From positions 541,812 to 605,811 of the forward strand of contig NZ_LN909064.1 in NCBI RefSeq assembly GCF_001486505.1: a DNA stretch of 64,000 nt. The letters are read 5' to 3'. The notes below the pieces were generated by a model. The model was given only the letters and a program-made list of their open reading frames with translations. It did not search any database and had not been told where the DNA came from. Numbering within the stretch: the stretch's first letter is position 1; the number at the start of each line of letters is the position of its first letter. A program made the position numbers and the translations under genes. Positions 33,955 through 42,911 of this stretch are shown one piece after another. The stretch comes from Paenibacillus rubinfantis (GTDB lineage Bacteria; Bacillota; Bacilli; Paenibacillales; Paenibacillaceae).

Positions 33955-34905
33955 GTGCTGGGATTAGAATATTTTAATTTTACGGCGGTTTGGAGTCCGG
34001 TGTTTTTAGCCTTTATGCTGCTGGCGACGGCCGGGTACTTTGTGCTGATTGGGCCGGGCGGCGACAAATGGGCGGAGGGGGATTCCCGCGTTTCACCCGG
34101 ACGGAAGCTATTGTTCGTAACCGGAATGCTGCTGCTTTACCTGGCTCAAGGCGGGCCGGTGGAGCTGCTGGGACATATGATGTTCAGCTTCCATATGCTC
34201 AGCATGGCGCTTTCCTATCTGTTGGCGCCGCCGCTGTTGATGCTGGGACTGCCGCCTTGGGTCTGGCGGCGAGTGACCGCTTATCTAGCTGCCAGCCCGC
34301 TGAAAAGGCTGAAGGTGTTGGCCCGTCCGGTGGTGGCGGCTGTGGTGTTTAACGGGTTATTTTCGTTTTACCATTTGCCGGTTGTTCATGATTACGTCAT
34401 GCTTCATTTCGGCATCCACCGGCTGTATTACTTCATCTTGTTTATCGCGGCCGGACTGATGTGGTGGACGCTGGTTAATCCCTTGCCCGAACGGGCCGGA
34501 GTTCAGGGGCTTAAGAAAATGGGCTTTATTTTTCTCAACATGGTGCTGTTAACACCGGCTTGCGGTTTGATCATCTTTGCGGATGAACCGCTTTATGCGA
34601 CCTACAGCGATCCCGCGATCTGGGCAAAGGCGATGGGCTACTGCGTCGCCGGCGATCCTGCGATGCTGCTCCGTCAATTCGGCGGCCCGCAGTTCTTCGG
34701 GTACCTGCAGCCGGACGTGGATCAGCAGGTGGGCGGGATTCTGATGAAATTCATTCAGGAATTCATCTTTGCGTCGATGCTGGCTTATGTGTTCTTCCAT
34801 TGGTACAAGCAAGAGAACCAGGAGAACGAGGAGGAAGAGGAGGCCATGGGTGCGGGGATGCCGAAGGCACCGCTTAATCCACCACCGCCTCAGACTGGAT
34901 CCTAA
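33955..34905 (+). CDS. ctaG: Cytochrome oxidase assembly factor CtaG (caa3_CtaG family)
   Basis: A 316-residue membrane protein with seven helices that is needed for formation of active caa3 oxidase in B. subtilis. Family features are HMMFSFHMLSMALSYLLAPP (about residues 78-97), the FSFYHLPVVHDYVM loop and MWWTLVNPLPE. The C-terminus is an acidic, Pro-rich tail. The GTG at 33955 lies seven bases after AAGGAGG; the frame is open upstream to 33916 without a ribosome site. It follows the ctaCDEF operon as in B. subtilis. Confidence 0.94.
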   Translation: MLGLEYFNFTAVWSPVFLAFMLLATAGYFVLIGPGGDKWAEGDSRVSPGRKLLFVTGMLLLYLAQGGPVELLGHMMFSFHMLSMALSYLLAPPLLMLGLPPWVWRRVTAYLAASPLKRLKVLARPVVAAVVFNGLFSFYHLPVVHDYVMLHFGIHRLYYFILFIAAGLMWWTLVNPLPERAGVQGLKKMGFIFLNMVLLTPACGLIIFADEPLYATYSDPAIWAKAMGYCVAGDPAMLLRQFGGPQFFGYLQPDVDQQVGGILMKFIQEFIFASMLAYVFFHWYKQENQENEEEEEAMGAGMPKAPLNPPPPQTGS

Positions 34906-34976
34906 GTTCGTCGCAGGGTCACGATAAGAATAAGAAATCAGCTTATGTTACGGAGTATATTTTAGGAGGATGCCAA

Positions 34977-35441
34977 TTGGATCTGTTTACATTATTTCCG
35001 ACGTTAAGCACCTCGTTTATCGTCATCAGCGCGGTGCTGGTCGCGATCGGCTGGGGGCTGATCATCAAAGGGAAACGGGAAGCCCACAAAAAAACGATGA
35101 TCGCCGCGGCGGTAGCTGCACTGCTGTTCTTCGTGATCTATATGTCGCGGACCGTATTTATCGGCAATACGTCATGGGGTGGACCGGACAACCTGAAGGG
35201 GTATTATCAGACCTTCCTCGTCTTTCATATCGTCTTGGCGACCGTGGCGGCCGTATTCGGTATCACAACGCTGGTGCTTGGCTTTAAGGCCAAATACGCC
35301 AAACACCGCAAATGGGGCCGGGTGACCTCGGTGATCTGGTTCTGTACGGCGGTAACCGGTGTAGCGGTTTATGTGCTGCTTTACCTGATGTATCCGGGTG
35401 GTCATACCAAGCCGGTATGGGAAGTTATTTTAGGAGTGTAA
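34977..35441 (+). CDS. DUF420 membrane protein (YozB-type)
   Basis: A 154-residue protein with four membrane helices. KREAHKKTMIAAAVAALLF, GYYQTFLVFHIVLA and HRKWGRVTSVIWFCTAVTGV include the conserved His residues of the DUF420 (YozB) family, which regularly sits beside ctaG and is presumed to aid oxidase assembly. The start is TTG at 34977 after TTAGGAGGA. Confidence 0.9.
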   Translation: MDLFTLFPTLSTSFIVISAVLVAIGWGLIIKGKREAHKKTMIAAAVAALLFFVIYMSRTVFIGNTSWGGPDNLKGYYQTFLVFHIVLATVAAVFGITTLVLGFKAKYAKHRKWGRVTSVIWFCTAVTGVAVYVLLYLMYPGGHTKPVWEVILGV

Positions 35442-35445
35442 ATGA

Positions 35446-35499
35446 AAAACGCCAATGGCGGATTCTAACAGAATCGCGCGGTTGGCGTTTTTTTTTTGC
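35446..35499 (+). terminator. Terminator after the DUF420 gene
   Basis: AAAACGCCAA and TTGGCGTTTT enclose a second stem (GCGGATTCT/AGAATCGCGC), ending in a run of ten T residues. Confidence 0.92.
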
Positions 35500-35515
35500 G
35501 TGGAGGAAGGAAGTG

Positions 35516-35547
35516 TTGACATGAAAATAAGCACAGTATATACTGTG
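35516..35547 (+). promoter_or_regulatory. Promoter with 16-bp palindromic operator for the GntR-ABC operon
   Basis: TTGACA (35516-35521), 17 bases, TATACT (35539-35544). A perfect 16-bp palindrome CACAGTATATACTGTG (35532-35547) covers the -10 element, and half-sites (ACAGTAAGCACAGTG) recur at 35561-35575. The GntR-family gene in the same operon is the obvious ligand-responsive repressor for it. Confidence 0.8.
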
Positions 35548-35645
35548 TATAAAGATATAAACAGTAAGCACAGTGAATATCAAATCCCATCGGCGATCAC
35601 GAATCATCGGTTTCAAGTAATGGGGTTGAAAAGAGGTTGATCAAC

Positions 35646-36368
35646 TTGGAGAGATGGAAAGACGCTTGGTTTATCTTCATCAAAGATTTGCAGAACGATC
35701 GGCTGTATCTGATCTGGAACGTGATCTTCATGTTGTACGTCTCGCTGATGCTCGGCATTTTCATCGGGACGCGGGAAGAAGTCGAGCTCGTCATGAATCC
35801 GATGAGCGACTTCATGATGCTGATGATCGTTCCGTTCACGGGGTTCTTTTTTAGCCGGCGATCATTTAACTATATTAAGGAAAACTCATATACCCAAATG
35901 CTGCGATATTATCGAGAGTTGCCGATATCGGTGCGGACGGTGTTGCGAAGTCGGCTGATCCAGCTAGGGGCAGCGATGCTGCTGAACGGGATCTTGTTCT
36001 ACGGCGGTCTTTATCTTGTAACGTACCTGATGAGTAGCAACACATGGGATTTTGGAGCCTTCATCGTGTTTTGCTTCACTTGGACGGGGTACAGTTTACT
36101 GATCAACGGGGTGTTCATCTTCTGCGAGCTGCTGATGAGCGGCAAAGTATATTTAGGGTTAACGTTCCTGCTCATGCTGGTGCTGGGGGTGACCGCTATC
36201 GTGATGAATTTGAATGGCGTCAACCTGATGACGTTCACCTTGGAAAGCTCCCGGCGTTACCTGGTTCTGTCCCCCATCATGTGGTATTCCTTAGTTGTCG
36301 GCGGTCTTGGATTAACCTACCTGTTATCGTTGACGCGGCGAAGACTAATAAAGCGGGATTTGGCCTAG
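35646..36368 (+). CDS. ABC transporter permease, first gene of the GntR operon
   Basis: A 240-residue membrane protein with six hydrophobic helices and no ATPase motifs. It resembles ABC-2 type permeases of peptide/antibiotic exporters (RRSFNYIKENSYTQMLRYYR, then RELPISVRTVLRSRLIQ). TTG at 35646 is preferred because AAGAGG ends nine bases before it; TTG 35637 abuts that site. The three following genes (regulator, ATPase, second ATPase) run on the same strand with short gaps. Confidence 0.75.
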   Translation: MERWKDAWFIFIKDLQNDRLYLIWNVIFMLYVSLMLGIFIGTREEVELVMNPMSDFMMLMIVPFTGFFFSRRSFNYIKENSYTQMLRYYRELPISVRTVLRSRLIQLGAAMLLNGILFYGGLYLVTYLMSSNTWDFGAFIVFCFTWTGYSLLINGVFIFCELLMSGKVYLGLTFLLMLVLGVTAIVMNLNGVNLMTFTLESSRRYLVLSPIMWYSLVVGGLGLTYLLSLTRRRLIKRDLA

Positions 36369-36413
36369 ATATGGCACGGAAATACGGGAGTAAGGCGGAG
36401 GTGAGCAAGAAAG

Positions 36414-36827
36414 GTGTGGATTCCCATTCAAATTAACGAAAATAGCGCCGCACCGCTGTATCATCAGATCGAGTCACAGCTTCGATCTTTGATTGTCAGC
36501 GGACAAATCGAGGAGGGCACCTTGCTGCCTTCGATCCGGGAGTTTGCCGGCGCGTTAAACTGCAGCGTGATTACGGTACGCCGGGTATATCAGGATTTAG
36601 AGACCGAGGGACTGCTTCGAACTCGGCAAGGGACCGGTACGTTCGTCGCTAAGGTTACTGCGGATGAACGCGATGAGTACCGCACCGCAGTCGTGAAGGA
36701 AGCGATCGAAAAAGCCGTGGATACCGGAAAATCCCTGCAATATGAGGCGGAAGAGTTAAAGCAGCTGTTTTTGCAAATCGTGAAGCAGAAGTATGATCCA
36801 TCGCAAAGGAAGGGGGAAACGGACTAA
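36414..36827 (+). CDS. GntR family regulator, YtrA subfamily
   Basis: A 137-residue protein with an N-terminal GntR winged helix (PLYHQIESQLRSLIVSGQI, then LPSIREFAGALNCSVITVRR, about residues 15-65) and only a short helical tail of ~50 residues instead of a large effector domain. That is the YtrA subfamily, whose members repress the ABC transporter operons that encode them. Its last base overlaps the ATPase start. The likely operator is the palindrome at 35532. Confidence 0.92.
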   Translation: MWIPIQINENSAAPLYHQIESQLRSLIVSGQIEEGTLLPSIREFAGALNCSVITVRRVYQDLETEGLLRTRQGTGTFVAKVTADERDEYRTAVVKEAIEKAVDTGKSLQYEAEELKQLFLQIVKQKYDPSQRKGETD

Positions 36828-37753
36828 TGGAACAGTCGATGGCAATCGAACTGATCGGGGCCGTCAAGCAGGGGCGCCGCAAGCAGATTGGACCGCTGCA
36901 GCTCCAAGTGCCGAAAGGGTATATCGTGGCTCTGGTCGGACCTAACGGCTCGGGAAAAAGTACGATGATGAAAATGATCCAGCAAACGCTTCAGCCGGAT
37001 GCGGGGGAAATCCGCTGGTTTGGGCAAGGGTACTCCGGCATGATGCCGATCGAGGTGCGGCAACAAATCGGCTATGTCCCTGAGGCGCCTGAGCCGGAGG
37101 AGAATTATATGACCGCGGAGCGGGCAGCCCAGTTCCGTTCGCATTGGTACCCCACTTGGGACGAGAGATTGTTCGAGGAATTAATGAACCGGTTCGAGAT
37201 CCCGAAGCGGGAACGCTTAAACCGGATGTCCAAGGGGGAGCGGCGGAAATTTGAAATCGCGGCGGCGCTGGCCGCCCGGCCGAAGTTGCTGCTGCTCGAC
37301 GAGCCTTCCTCCGGCCTGGATCCCTTTGCTTGGAAGGGGATGATCGACGAGCTTCGGGACTTTATGTCAGGCGAGGATATGACGATTCTGATCGCCACCC
37401 ATGTGGCCGAGGAAGTGAAGCGGCTAGCGGATTACATCGCTTTAATGCACCAGGGACAGGTGTTAGGAATGGCTGAGAAGGATCAATTATTCAGCAGTTG
37501 GAAAGAAATTTGGATCCGGAGCGGCGGGTGCTCGCCGGATGATTTGCCGGAAGGAACGATTCTCCGCGTGGATGGTCCGTCGGTGACGAAGCTGATCGTT
37601 CAGGAGCAACAGGAAGGGGAGCTGCAGCAGAGCCTCGCGGCCAAAGGTTTGCAGGTCATGCAGACCCGCAGCCTGGAGCTGGATGAAATTTTGCAGCTTT
37701 GGATTCAAGGGCATCCGCCGGTGAAGCCGGCGCTGAAAGCGGCAATGATTTAA
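36827..37753 (+). CDS. ABC transporter ATP-binding protein (YtrB-like)
   Basis: A 308-residue ABC ATPase with Walker A VGPNGSGKST (about residues 38-47), a variant signature MSKGERRKFE in place of LSGGQ (about 134), Walker B LLLLDEPSSGLDP and switch His in IATHVAEE. The ~70-residue C-terminal extension is of low conservation. The variant signature and the coupling to a YtrA-type regulator fit the bacitracin/cell-wall-stress-related YtrB group. It pairs with the permease at 35646. Confidence 0.92.
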   Translation: MEQSMAIELIGAVKQGRRKQIGPLQLQVPKGYIVALVGPNGSGKSTMMKMIQQTLQPDAGEIRWFGQGYSGMMPIEVRQQIGYVPEAPEPEENYMTAERAAQFRSHWYPTWDERLFEELMNRFEIPKRERLNRMSKGERRKFEIAAALAARPKLLLLDEPSSGLDPFAWKGMIDELRDFMSGEDMTILIATHVAEEVKRLADYIALMHQGQVLGMAEKDQLFSSWKEIWIRSGGCSPDDLPEGTILRVDGPSVTKLIVQEQQEGELQQSLAAKGLQVMQTRSLELDEILQLWIQGHPPVKPALKAAMI

Positions 37754-37791
37754 TGGCATAAATGATTTTGTATCCAAGAAGGAGAGGGAAT

Positions 37792-38697
37792 ATGGCGAAT
37801 CCATTGGTTTTGGAAAAGGTAATGAAGCAATTTGGCGAGAAAACGGCCGTGAACAACATTTCGCTACAGGTGGGAGAAGGCGAGATTTACGGTTTGCTTG
37901 GCGCTAACGGCGCGGGCAAGACAACAACGATGCGGATGGTGTTAGGTTTGATCTATCCGGACGGCGGACAGATCCTTTATAACGGCAAGCCTTACGGCCG
38001 TGAACTGCAGTCGCAAATGGGCTATTTACCGGAGGAGCGCGGTTTGTACCCGAAGGTGAAGGTCAGCGACCAAATCATCTACCTCGCCCGTTTGCGGGGG
38101 ATGTCTGCGGCCGAAGCCGACAAAAGCTTGAAATACTGGCTTAATCGGTTCGAAGTGCCGGAATATTACGACAAGAAAATCGAGGAGCTCTCCAAAGGCA
38201 ACCAGCAGAAAATGGGCTTTATCGCCGCGGTTGTCCATAAGCCGAAAATCGTCATCATGGACGAAGCCTTCAGCGGGCTGGACCCGGTTAACGTTGAGTT
38301 GCTAAAAGCAACGGTGAAGGAGCTGCGCGACCAAGGTACCAGTATCCTGTTCTCCACCCACCGGATGGAGCATGTGGAGGAGCTGTGCCGCAACATTACG
38401 ATTTTGCATCGTTCGAATACCGTGTTGCAGGGCAATTTGCAGGAGATCAAAAAACGTTATCCTCGCGAAGAGGTGCTCTTGCATACTACAGGAGAAGTGA
38501 CGGGGCTCGAACGCATCGCAGGCGTGGAGAAGGTTGAGCGGAAAGAACGCGGCTACCTGGTGCGTATCTCGCAGGTAACGGCGGCGCAAGAGATTCTGCG
38601 CAAGGCGATGGAGGTCAGCGAAGTGGAGCATTTCGAGATTAAGGAGCCCACGCTGAACGAGATCTTTATTAAAGAGGTAGGTGAGTCGAATGAATAA
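37792..38697 (+). CDS. ABC transporter ATP-binding protein (NatA-like)
   Basis: A 301-residue ABC ATPase with Walker A LLGANGAGKTTT, signature LSKGNQQKMG, Walker B IVIMDEAFSGLDP and switch His in STHRMEHVEE. The C-terminal DUF4162-type domain is present. It resembles the ATPases of NatAB and other ABC-2 exporters and forms a pair with the permease that overlaps its end. ATG 37792 follows AAGGAGAGG; the frame to 37762 lacks a site. Confidence 0.93.
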   Translation: MANPLVLEKVMKQFGEKTAVNNISLQVGEGEIYGLLGANGAGKTTTMRMVLGLIYPDGGQILYNGKPYGRELQSQMGYLPEERGLYPKVKVSDQIIYLARLRGMSAAEADKSLKYWLNRFEVPEYYDKKIEELSKGNQQKMGFIAAVVHKPKIVIMDEAFSGLDPVNVELLKATVKELRDQGTSILFSTHRMEHVEELCRNITILHRSNTVLQGNLQEIKKRYPREEVLLHTTGEVTGLERIAGVEKVERKERGYLVRISQVTAAQEILRKAMEVSEVEHFEIKEPTLNEIFIKEVGESNE

Positions 38698-39973
38698 AAT
38701 GGGGACGGTCGTTGGCTTTACGTTTATGAATAAAGTCAGAACGAAATCATTTATCATTACTACGCTCGTATTGGCGCTGCTCGTAACGATTGGGCTGCAT
38801 GTGCCTTATTTTATCGATAAGTTTACCGGCGGGGACGATAGTCCAGCTAAGATTGGTCTCGTGTACGAAGGGCAGCCGGAACTAGCGAAGTCGCTTGAGG
38901 ATTATACGGAGAAGCAGCAGGTAGCGGGTTATACGCTGGTTCCGTACGAACAGGCGGATCCAGACGCACTGCAAGCGGCAATCGAGGCTGGGGATATCGC
39001 GGGTTATCTGCAGTTTGCCGAAGGGGATGGGGGCGTATTCCCTACCGTGACTTATACCTCCAAGAAAGACAGCTTGGGCATGGGACTGCAAACCGCTTTG
39101 CAGGCCGCATTGCAGAACGTCAAGGCGGAGTACTTGACGAAAGGCATGCTGACCGATGAGCAAATCGCCGCTCTGAGCGCGCCGGTACAAATCGATGCGG
39201 TGAAGGCTTCGACGGAATCAGGCGCAGACGGCGCCGGGACGAAGGCGGAAGAGGCCGGTGCAATCAACTTTGTGATCGTGTACGTGCTGATCATCCTGTT
39301 CTTTATGACGATCATGATGACGGGCAATATGATCTCGGCTGAGGTGACCGCGGAGAAAAGCTCGCGGATCATGGAAATTCTGATCACCAGTGTATCGCCG
39401 CTGGCGCAAATGTTCGGTAAAATCCTTGGGATGTTTTTTATCGGGCTGCTGCAAATTGCGGTTTTTGCCGGGGTGATCGCGATCAACATCTCGCTGCCTT
39501 ATAACCGGCCGGTGTTGGCGGACTTCAATCTGCATCTGTCCGACATCCGCGTGGAAGTGTTAGTGCTGGGTCTGGTGTTCTACGTCTTAGGATACTTCCT
39601 TTATGCGACGCTCTTTGCCGCGATCGGCTCGCTGGTCAGCCGGACCGAGGAGTTGGGGCAAGCGGTGATGCCGATTACGATGCTGTCGCTGGCGGCGTTC
39701 TATATTGGGATCTTCAGCTTGAGCACACCGAACTCGCTGCTCATGAAGGTCAGCTCCTTCATTCCGTTTGTCTCGCCGGTCTCGATGATCGTACGGGTGG
39801 GCATCGGGGAGCCGCCGGTGTGGGAAGTCGCGGCTTCGCTGGTGGTCCTGGCCATCGCGATCTTCCTGTTCGGCTGGTTGTCCGCCAAGATTTATCGTAC
39901 CGGCGTCCTGCTGTACGGGAAACGGCCTTCCTTCAAAGAGCTGCGCAAAGCGATGAAGGCGTATAAGATCTAA
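38690..39973 (+). CDS. ABC-2 type permease (NatB-like)
   Basis: A 427-residue exporter permease. One N-terminal helix (residues ~15-40) is followed by a large outside domain (~45-185) and six helices, the layout of the ABC2_membrane_3/NatB group. The cytoplasmic motif AEVTAEKSSRIMEILITSVS (about residues 217-236) is the coupling element of the family. ATG 38690 overlaps the ATPase gene by eight bases and follows AGAGGTAGG. The substrate (ion, peptide or drug) is unknown. Confidence 0.92.
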   Translation: MNKMGTVVGFTFMNKVRTKSFIITTLVLALLVTIGLHVPYFIDKFTGGDDSPAKIGLVYEGQPELAKSLEDYTEKQQVAGYTLVPYEQADPDALQAAIEAGDIAGYLQFAEGDGGVFPTVTYTSKKDSLGMGLQTALQAALQNVKAEYLTKGMLTDEQIAALSAPVQIDAVKASTESGADGAGTKAEEAGAINFVIVYVLIILFFMTIMMTGNMISAEVTAEKSSRIMEILITSVSPLAQMFGKILGMFFIGLLQIAVFAGVIAINISLPYNRPVLADFNLHLSDIRVEVLVLGLVFYVLGYFLYATLFAAIGSLVSRTEELGQAVMPITMLSLAAFYIGIFSLSTPNSLLMKVSSFIPFVSPVSMIVRVGIGEPPVWEVAASLVVLAIAIFLFGWLSAKIYRTGVLLYGKRPSFKELRKAMKAYKI

Positions 39974-39995
39974 GGAGTTTAAGGAGGGTTTCTCT

Positions 39996-40196
39996 ATGAC
40001 GAAAGAGAAGATGCAAGGGTTCCTATTCACAATGATCGGGATGTTGTTCGTTGGTTTGACGATGTACATCCGTAGAAGTGGTGTGGATATGCCGGATTTT
40101 GGGATGGGGCTGATGAACGGAGCAGGAATCGGATTTCTGCTGCTCGCACTGCTTCGCTATCGTGTCAAACCTAAGGGAGCGAAAAATGCTTCTTAA
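39996..40196 (+). CDS. Small two-helix membrane protein, 66 aa
   Basis: Two hydrophobic segments (FLFTMIGMLFVGLTMYI and GMGLMNGAGIGFLLLALL) flank a short loop, with a basic C-terminus. The family is not recognised. It starts 22 bp after the NatB-like permease with AAGGAGGG, so it is the last gene of the exporter operon and could be an accessory peptide. Confidence 0.7.
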   Translation: MTKEKMQGFLFTMIGMLFVGLTMYIRRSGVDMPDFGMGLMNGAGIGFLLLALLRYRVKPKGAKNAS

Positions 40197-40233
40197 CCTC
40201 CAAAGAGCTCGCACAAAGCAATAGAAGCATATC

Positions 40234-40275
40234 AAGCCTTGGTGGACTACTCGTAGTCTATCAAGGCTTTTTTTC
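40234..40275 (+). terminator. Terminator of the exporter operon
   Basis: AAGCCTTG pairs with CAAGGCTT around an inner stem GACTAC/GTAGTC; a T-run follows. Confidence 0.92.
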
Positions 40276-40407
40276 TTGGTCACCCCAAGTTCACACGGAG
40301 GACACATCGCTTCGTTATACTTGGTCTTGCAAGGAGGAATGGAGGTGCAGCCCGAATTCATAGAAGTGAAGGGCAAAGGCCAGAATAGGAGCATAGGTGA
40401 TGCCGGG

Positions 40408-41088
40408 ATGAAACGAAGCATATTGCTGGTGGAGGACGACGCGCTGATGCGCGAGTTTATCACCGATTATTTTAAGAAAGAGCAATGGGATGTGCATGAA
40501 GCGGAGAACGGCCGGGTGGCGCTGGAAATATTCGAGCAAACCCCCGTTGATCTGGTCGTGCTGGACATTATGATGCCGGAGATGGACGGTTGGTCCGTAT
40601 GCCGGCGGATTCGCGGCAAATCGGATGTGCCGATTATCATTATGACGGCCCGAGCCGAGGACGACGATCAGCTGCTCGGATTCGAGCTGGGCGCCGATGA
40701 ATACGTCACGAAGCCGCTAAGCCCAAGAGTGCTCGTCGCGCGGGCCACCGCTTTGATGAAGCGGAAGGAAGGCACGGTGGGCCGAACCAGCGAGGTGCAA
40801 GTGTTTGGCGACCTGTCGATCAACCGCGATGCGCATGTCGTGACCGTCAAGGGCGAGCCGGTGAGCTTGACGCCCAAGGAGTACGAGCTGCTGATTTTTC
40901 TGGTCAAGCATGTCGGCAAGGTGCTAAACCGGGAAGCGATTTTGGATGCGGTATGGGGTTACGAGTATTTGGGGGATGCCCGGACGGTGGATACCCATGT
41001 CAAAAAATTAAGAGCCAAGCTGGGAGACGAAGGCCGGTCCATCGTGACCGTGATCCGTTCGGGCTATAAATTCGATGCAAATCCATGA
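40408..41088 (+). CDS. OmpR-family response regulator
   Basis: A 226-residue regulator. The receiver domain has LLVEDDALM (acid pocket), phospho-Asp in VVLDIMMPEMDG (about residue 53) and Lys in YVTKPLSP. The C-terminal winged helix has LTPKEYELLIFLVKH and the recognition end GDARTVDTHVKKLRAKLG. ATG 40408 is chosen over upstream in-frame starts because AGGAG and GGTGATG lie in front. It overlaps the kinase gene (ATGA), so the two form a cognate pair. Confidence 0.95.
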   Translation: MKRSILLVEDDALMREFITDYFKKEQWDVHEAENGRVALEIFEQTPVDLVVLDIMMPEMDGWSVCRRIRGKSDVPIIIMTARAEDDDQLLGFELGADEYVTKPLSPRVLVARATALMKRKEGTVGRTSEVQVFGDLSINRDAHVVTVKGEPVSLTPKEYELLIFLVKHVGKVLNREAILDAVWGYEYLGDARTVDTHVKKLRAKLGDEGRSIVTVIRSGYKFDANP

Positions 41089-42911
41089 AAAGACATAGTG
41101 TTGTTTTCAAATTATTTGTCGTTACTTCGCTGCTGGTCCTGCTTGCTTTTATGGTGGTGATGGCGGCTGAGGGCTTGTTCTTCGAACGGTTCTACCGAAG
41201 CACCAAAATCAGCCGGCTGGCCGGAAGCATGGAGAGCTTTGCCAAGCAATACGGTGAACATCCGAACGAGGAAGAGCGGGTGTCCCGGCTGCTGGGCGAA
41301 TACATGAACCGGCATGACGCCAGCATCGCGATTCTGAATCGGGAGTTTGCCCAGCTTCATTATGAACCTTATTCCATCGATTTGCGGACCCCGGATGGGA
41401 AGACGATTAAGGTTGTCATTCCAACGGAAGGGACGACAAGAGAAGAGATCCCGCAGCTTCAGATTGGTGACCCGTTGACGGTTGACGGAATGTTTATGGA
41501 TCAACTGGATACGATTATGAACCCCGTCAACATTCGGTTGTCGGAGGAGGCGAGCCCTGAGCCGGACTTGGGATTGGTGCGTGCGGAAGGCAAAGTGATA
41601 GATCTCCTGCTGCCGGAGCTGAATTCCCGTTCCTACAATCCTTATTACCAGGATACGTTGATTGATGATGCGGTCCAAGCTTGGCGGGCGCAACGGTCCG
41701 ACGCTTCGGCCTCCGAAACCCGGCTGCTTCAGGGGGAGCCCGTTCGCTTCGAATGGCGGGATCCGTGGAGCGGCGTGGAATACGCCATGCTGCTGCAGCC
41801 GCTCGCCAACGAGGGGCGGACCGGCCCGCGATACATGGTAGCGCTAAGCTCGTTGCAGCCGGTGGGCGAGGCCGTGGATATCCTCCAGCGTTATGTGATC
41901 GTGCTGGCCCCGCTGATCGTTGTGCTGGTGGTGCTGCTGTCGCTGATGTTCTCGCGGATCGTTTCCCGTCCGCTGCTTGCTCTAAACCGGACGGCGGCCC
42001 GGTTAGCGGAGCTGGATTTCTCCGCGGTGCCGGAAGCCAAGTCCAAGGATGAGTTCGGCGAGCTGTCCCGACATCTGGCGCGGCTGTCGCGCAATTTGGA
42101 CGAAGCGCTGAAGGAGCTAACCCATGCGAATCGTCAACTGCAGCAAGACGTGGAGGAGAAGCGGAAAGCGGAAGAGCTGCGCAAAGAGCTGGTCGCCAAT
42201 ATCTCACACGAGCTGAAGACGCCGCTTGGCATCGTCAAGGGATTTGCAGAAGGGCTGCAGGATGGGGTGGCCGACGACAAGCGAGAGCGTTATCTGGCGA
42301 TGATCGTCAGCGAAACCGATCGTATGAACGCTTTGATCATGGATATGCTGGAGCTGTCCAAATTTGAGGTGAAGAAGGTGCAGCTGCATCCCCGCAGCTT
42401 CTCCCTGACCGACCTTGTTCAGCGGGTAAGCGAGTCCTTTGACCAGCAGTTGGATGCGAAGGGGCTTCGAATCGAGTTAAAGCCAAGCTATGAAGCAGGC
42501 GAGCAGTGCCCCGTGCCGGAGAAGCTCACGGTTTGGGCCGATCCGCGGCGGATCGAGCAGGTGATCCTGAATTTATTAAGCAACGCCGTTCGCCATGCCC
42601 GGGAGCAGAGTACGATCCGCATCGCGCTGCACCGGGACCTGGACGGAAAGACCACCACGACGATCGAAAATGCCGGCCCTTCTATTGCCGAGGCGGATCT
42701 GGCGCGGATCTGGGACCACTTTTATCGGGCGGAGCGTTCGCGGGACCGCAAGTCCGGCGGGACCGGGCTAGGGCTGGCGATCGTCAAGCATATCCTGGAG
42801 CTGCATGGCAGTGAATACGGAGCTCGGAATACCGAGCAAGGCGTAGCGTTTTATTTTACCTTACAAAATAAAGAAAACCCAAACGGAGGAGAAACTCATG
42901 ATGAAACGTAA
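41085..42911 (+). CDS. Membrane sensor histidine kinase
   Basis: A 608-residue kinase. A first helix (about 8-30) and second helix (about 268-288) enclose a 235-residue extracellular sensor region of unrecognised type. A HAMP domain (SRIVSRPLLALNRTAARLAE), coiled coil, phosphoacceptor LVANISHELKTPLGIVKG (His about residue 375) and HATPase domain (NLLSNAVRHA, GGTGLGLAIV) follow. It is the partner of the upstream OmpR-type regulator. The lipoprotein gene downstream overlaps its end and may be part of the sensing system. Confidence 0.95.
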   Translation: MKRHSVVFKLFVVTSLLVLLAFMVVMAAEGLFFERFYRSTKISRLAGSMESFAKQYGEHPNEEERVSRLLGEYMNRHDASIAILNREFAQLHYEPYSIDLRTPDGKTIKVVIPTEGTTREEIPQLQIGDPLTVDGMFMDQLDTIMNPVNIRLSEEASPEPDLGLVRAEGKVIDLLLPELNSRSYNPYYQDTLIDDAVQAWRAQRSDASASETRLLQGEPVRFEWRDPWSGVEYAMLLQPLANEGRTGPRYMVALSSLQPVGEAVDILQRYVIVLAPLIVVLVVLLSLMFSRIVSRPLLALNRTAARLAELDFSAVPEAKSKDEFGELSRHLARLSRNLDEALKELTHANRQLQQDVEEKRKAEELRKELVANISHELKTPLGIVKGFAEGLQDGVADDKRERYLAMIVSETDRMNALIMDMLELSKFEVKKVQLHPRSFSLTDLVQRVSESFDQQLDAKGLRIELKPSYEAGEQCPVPEKLTVWADPRRIEQVILNLLSNAVRHAREQSTIRIALHRDLDGKTTTTIENAGPSIAEADLARIWDHFYRAERSRDRKSGGTGLGLAIVKHILELHGSEYGARNTEQGVAFYFTLQNKENPNGGETHDET

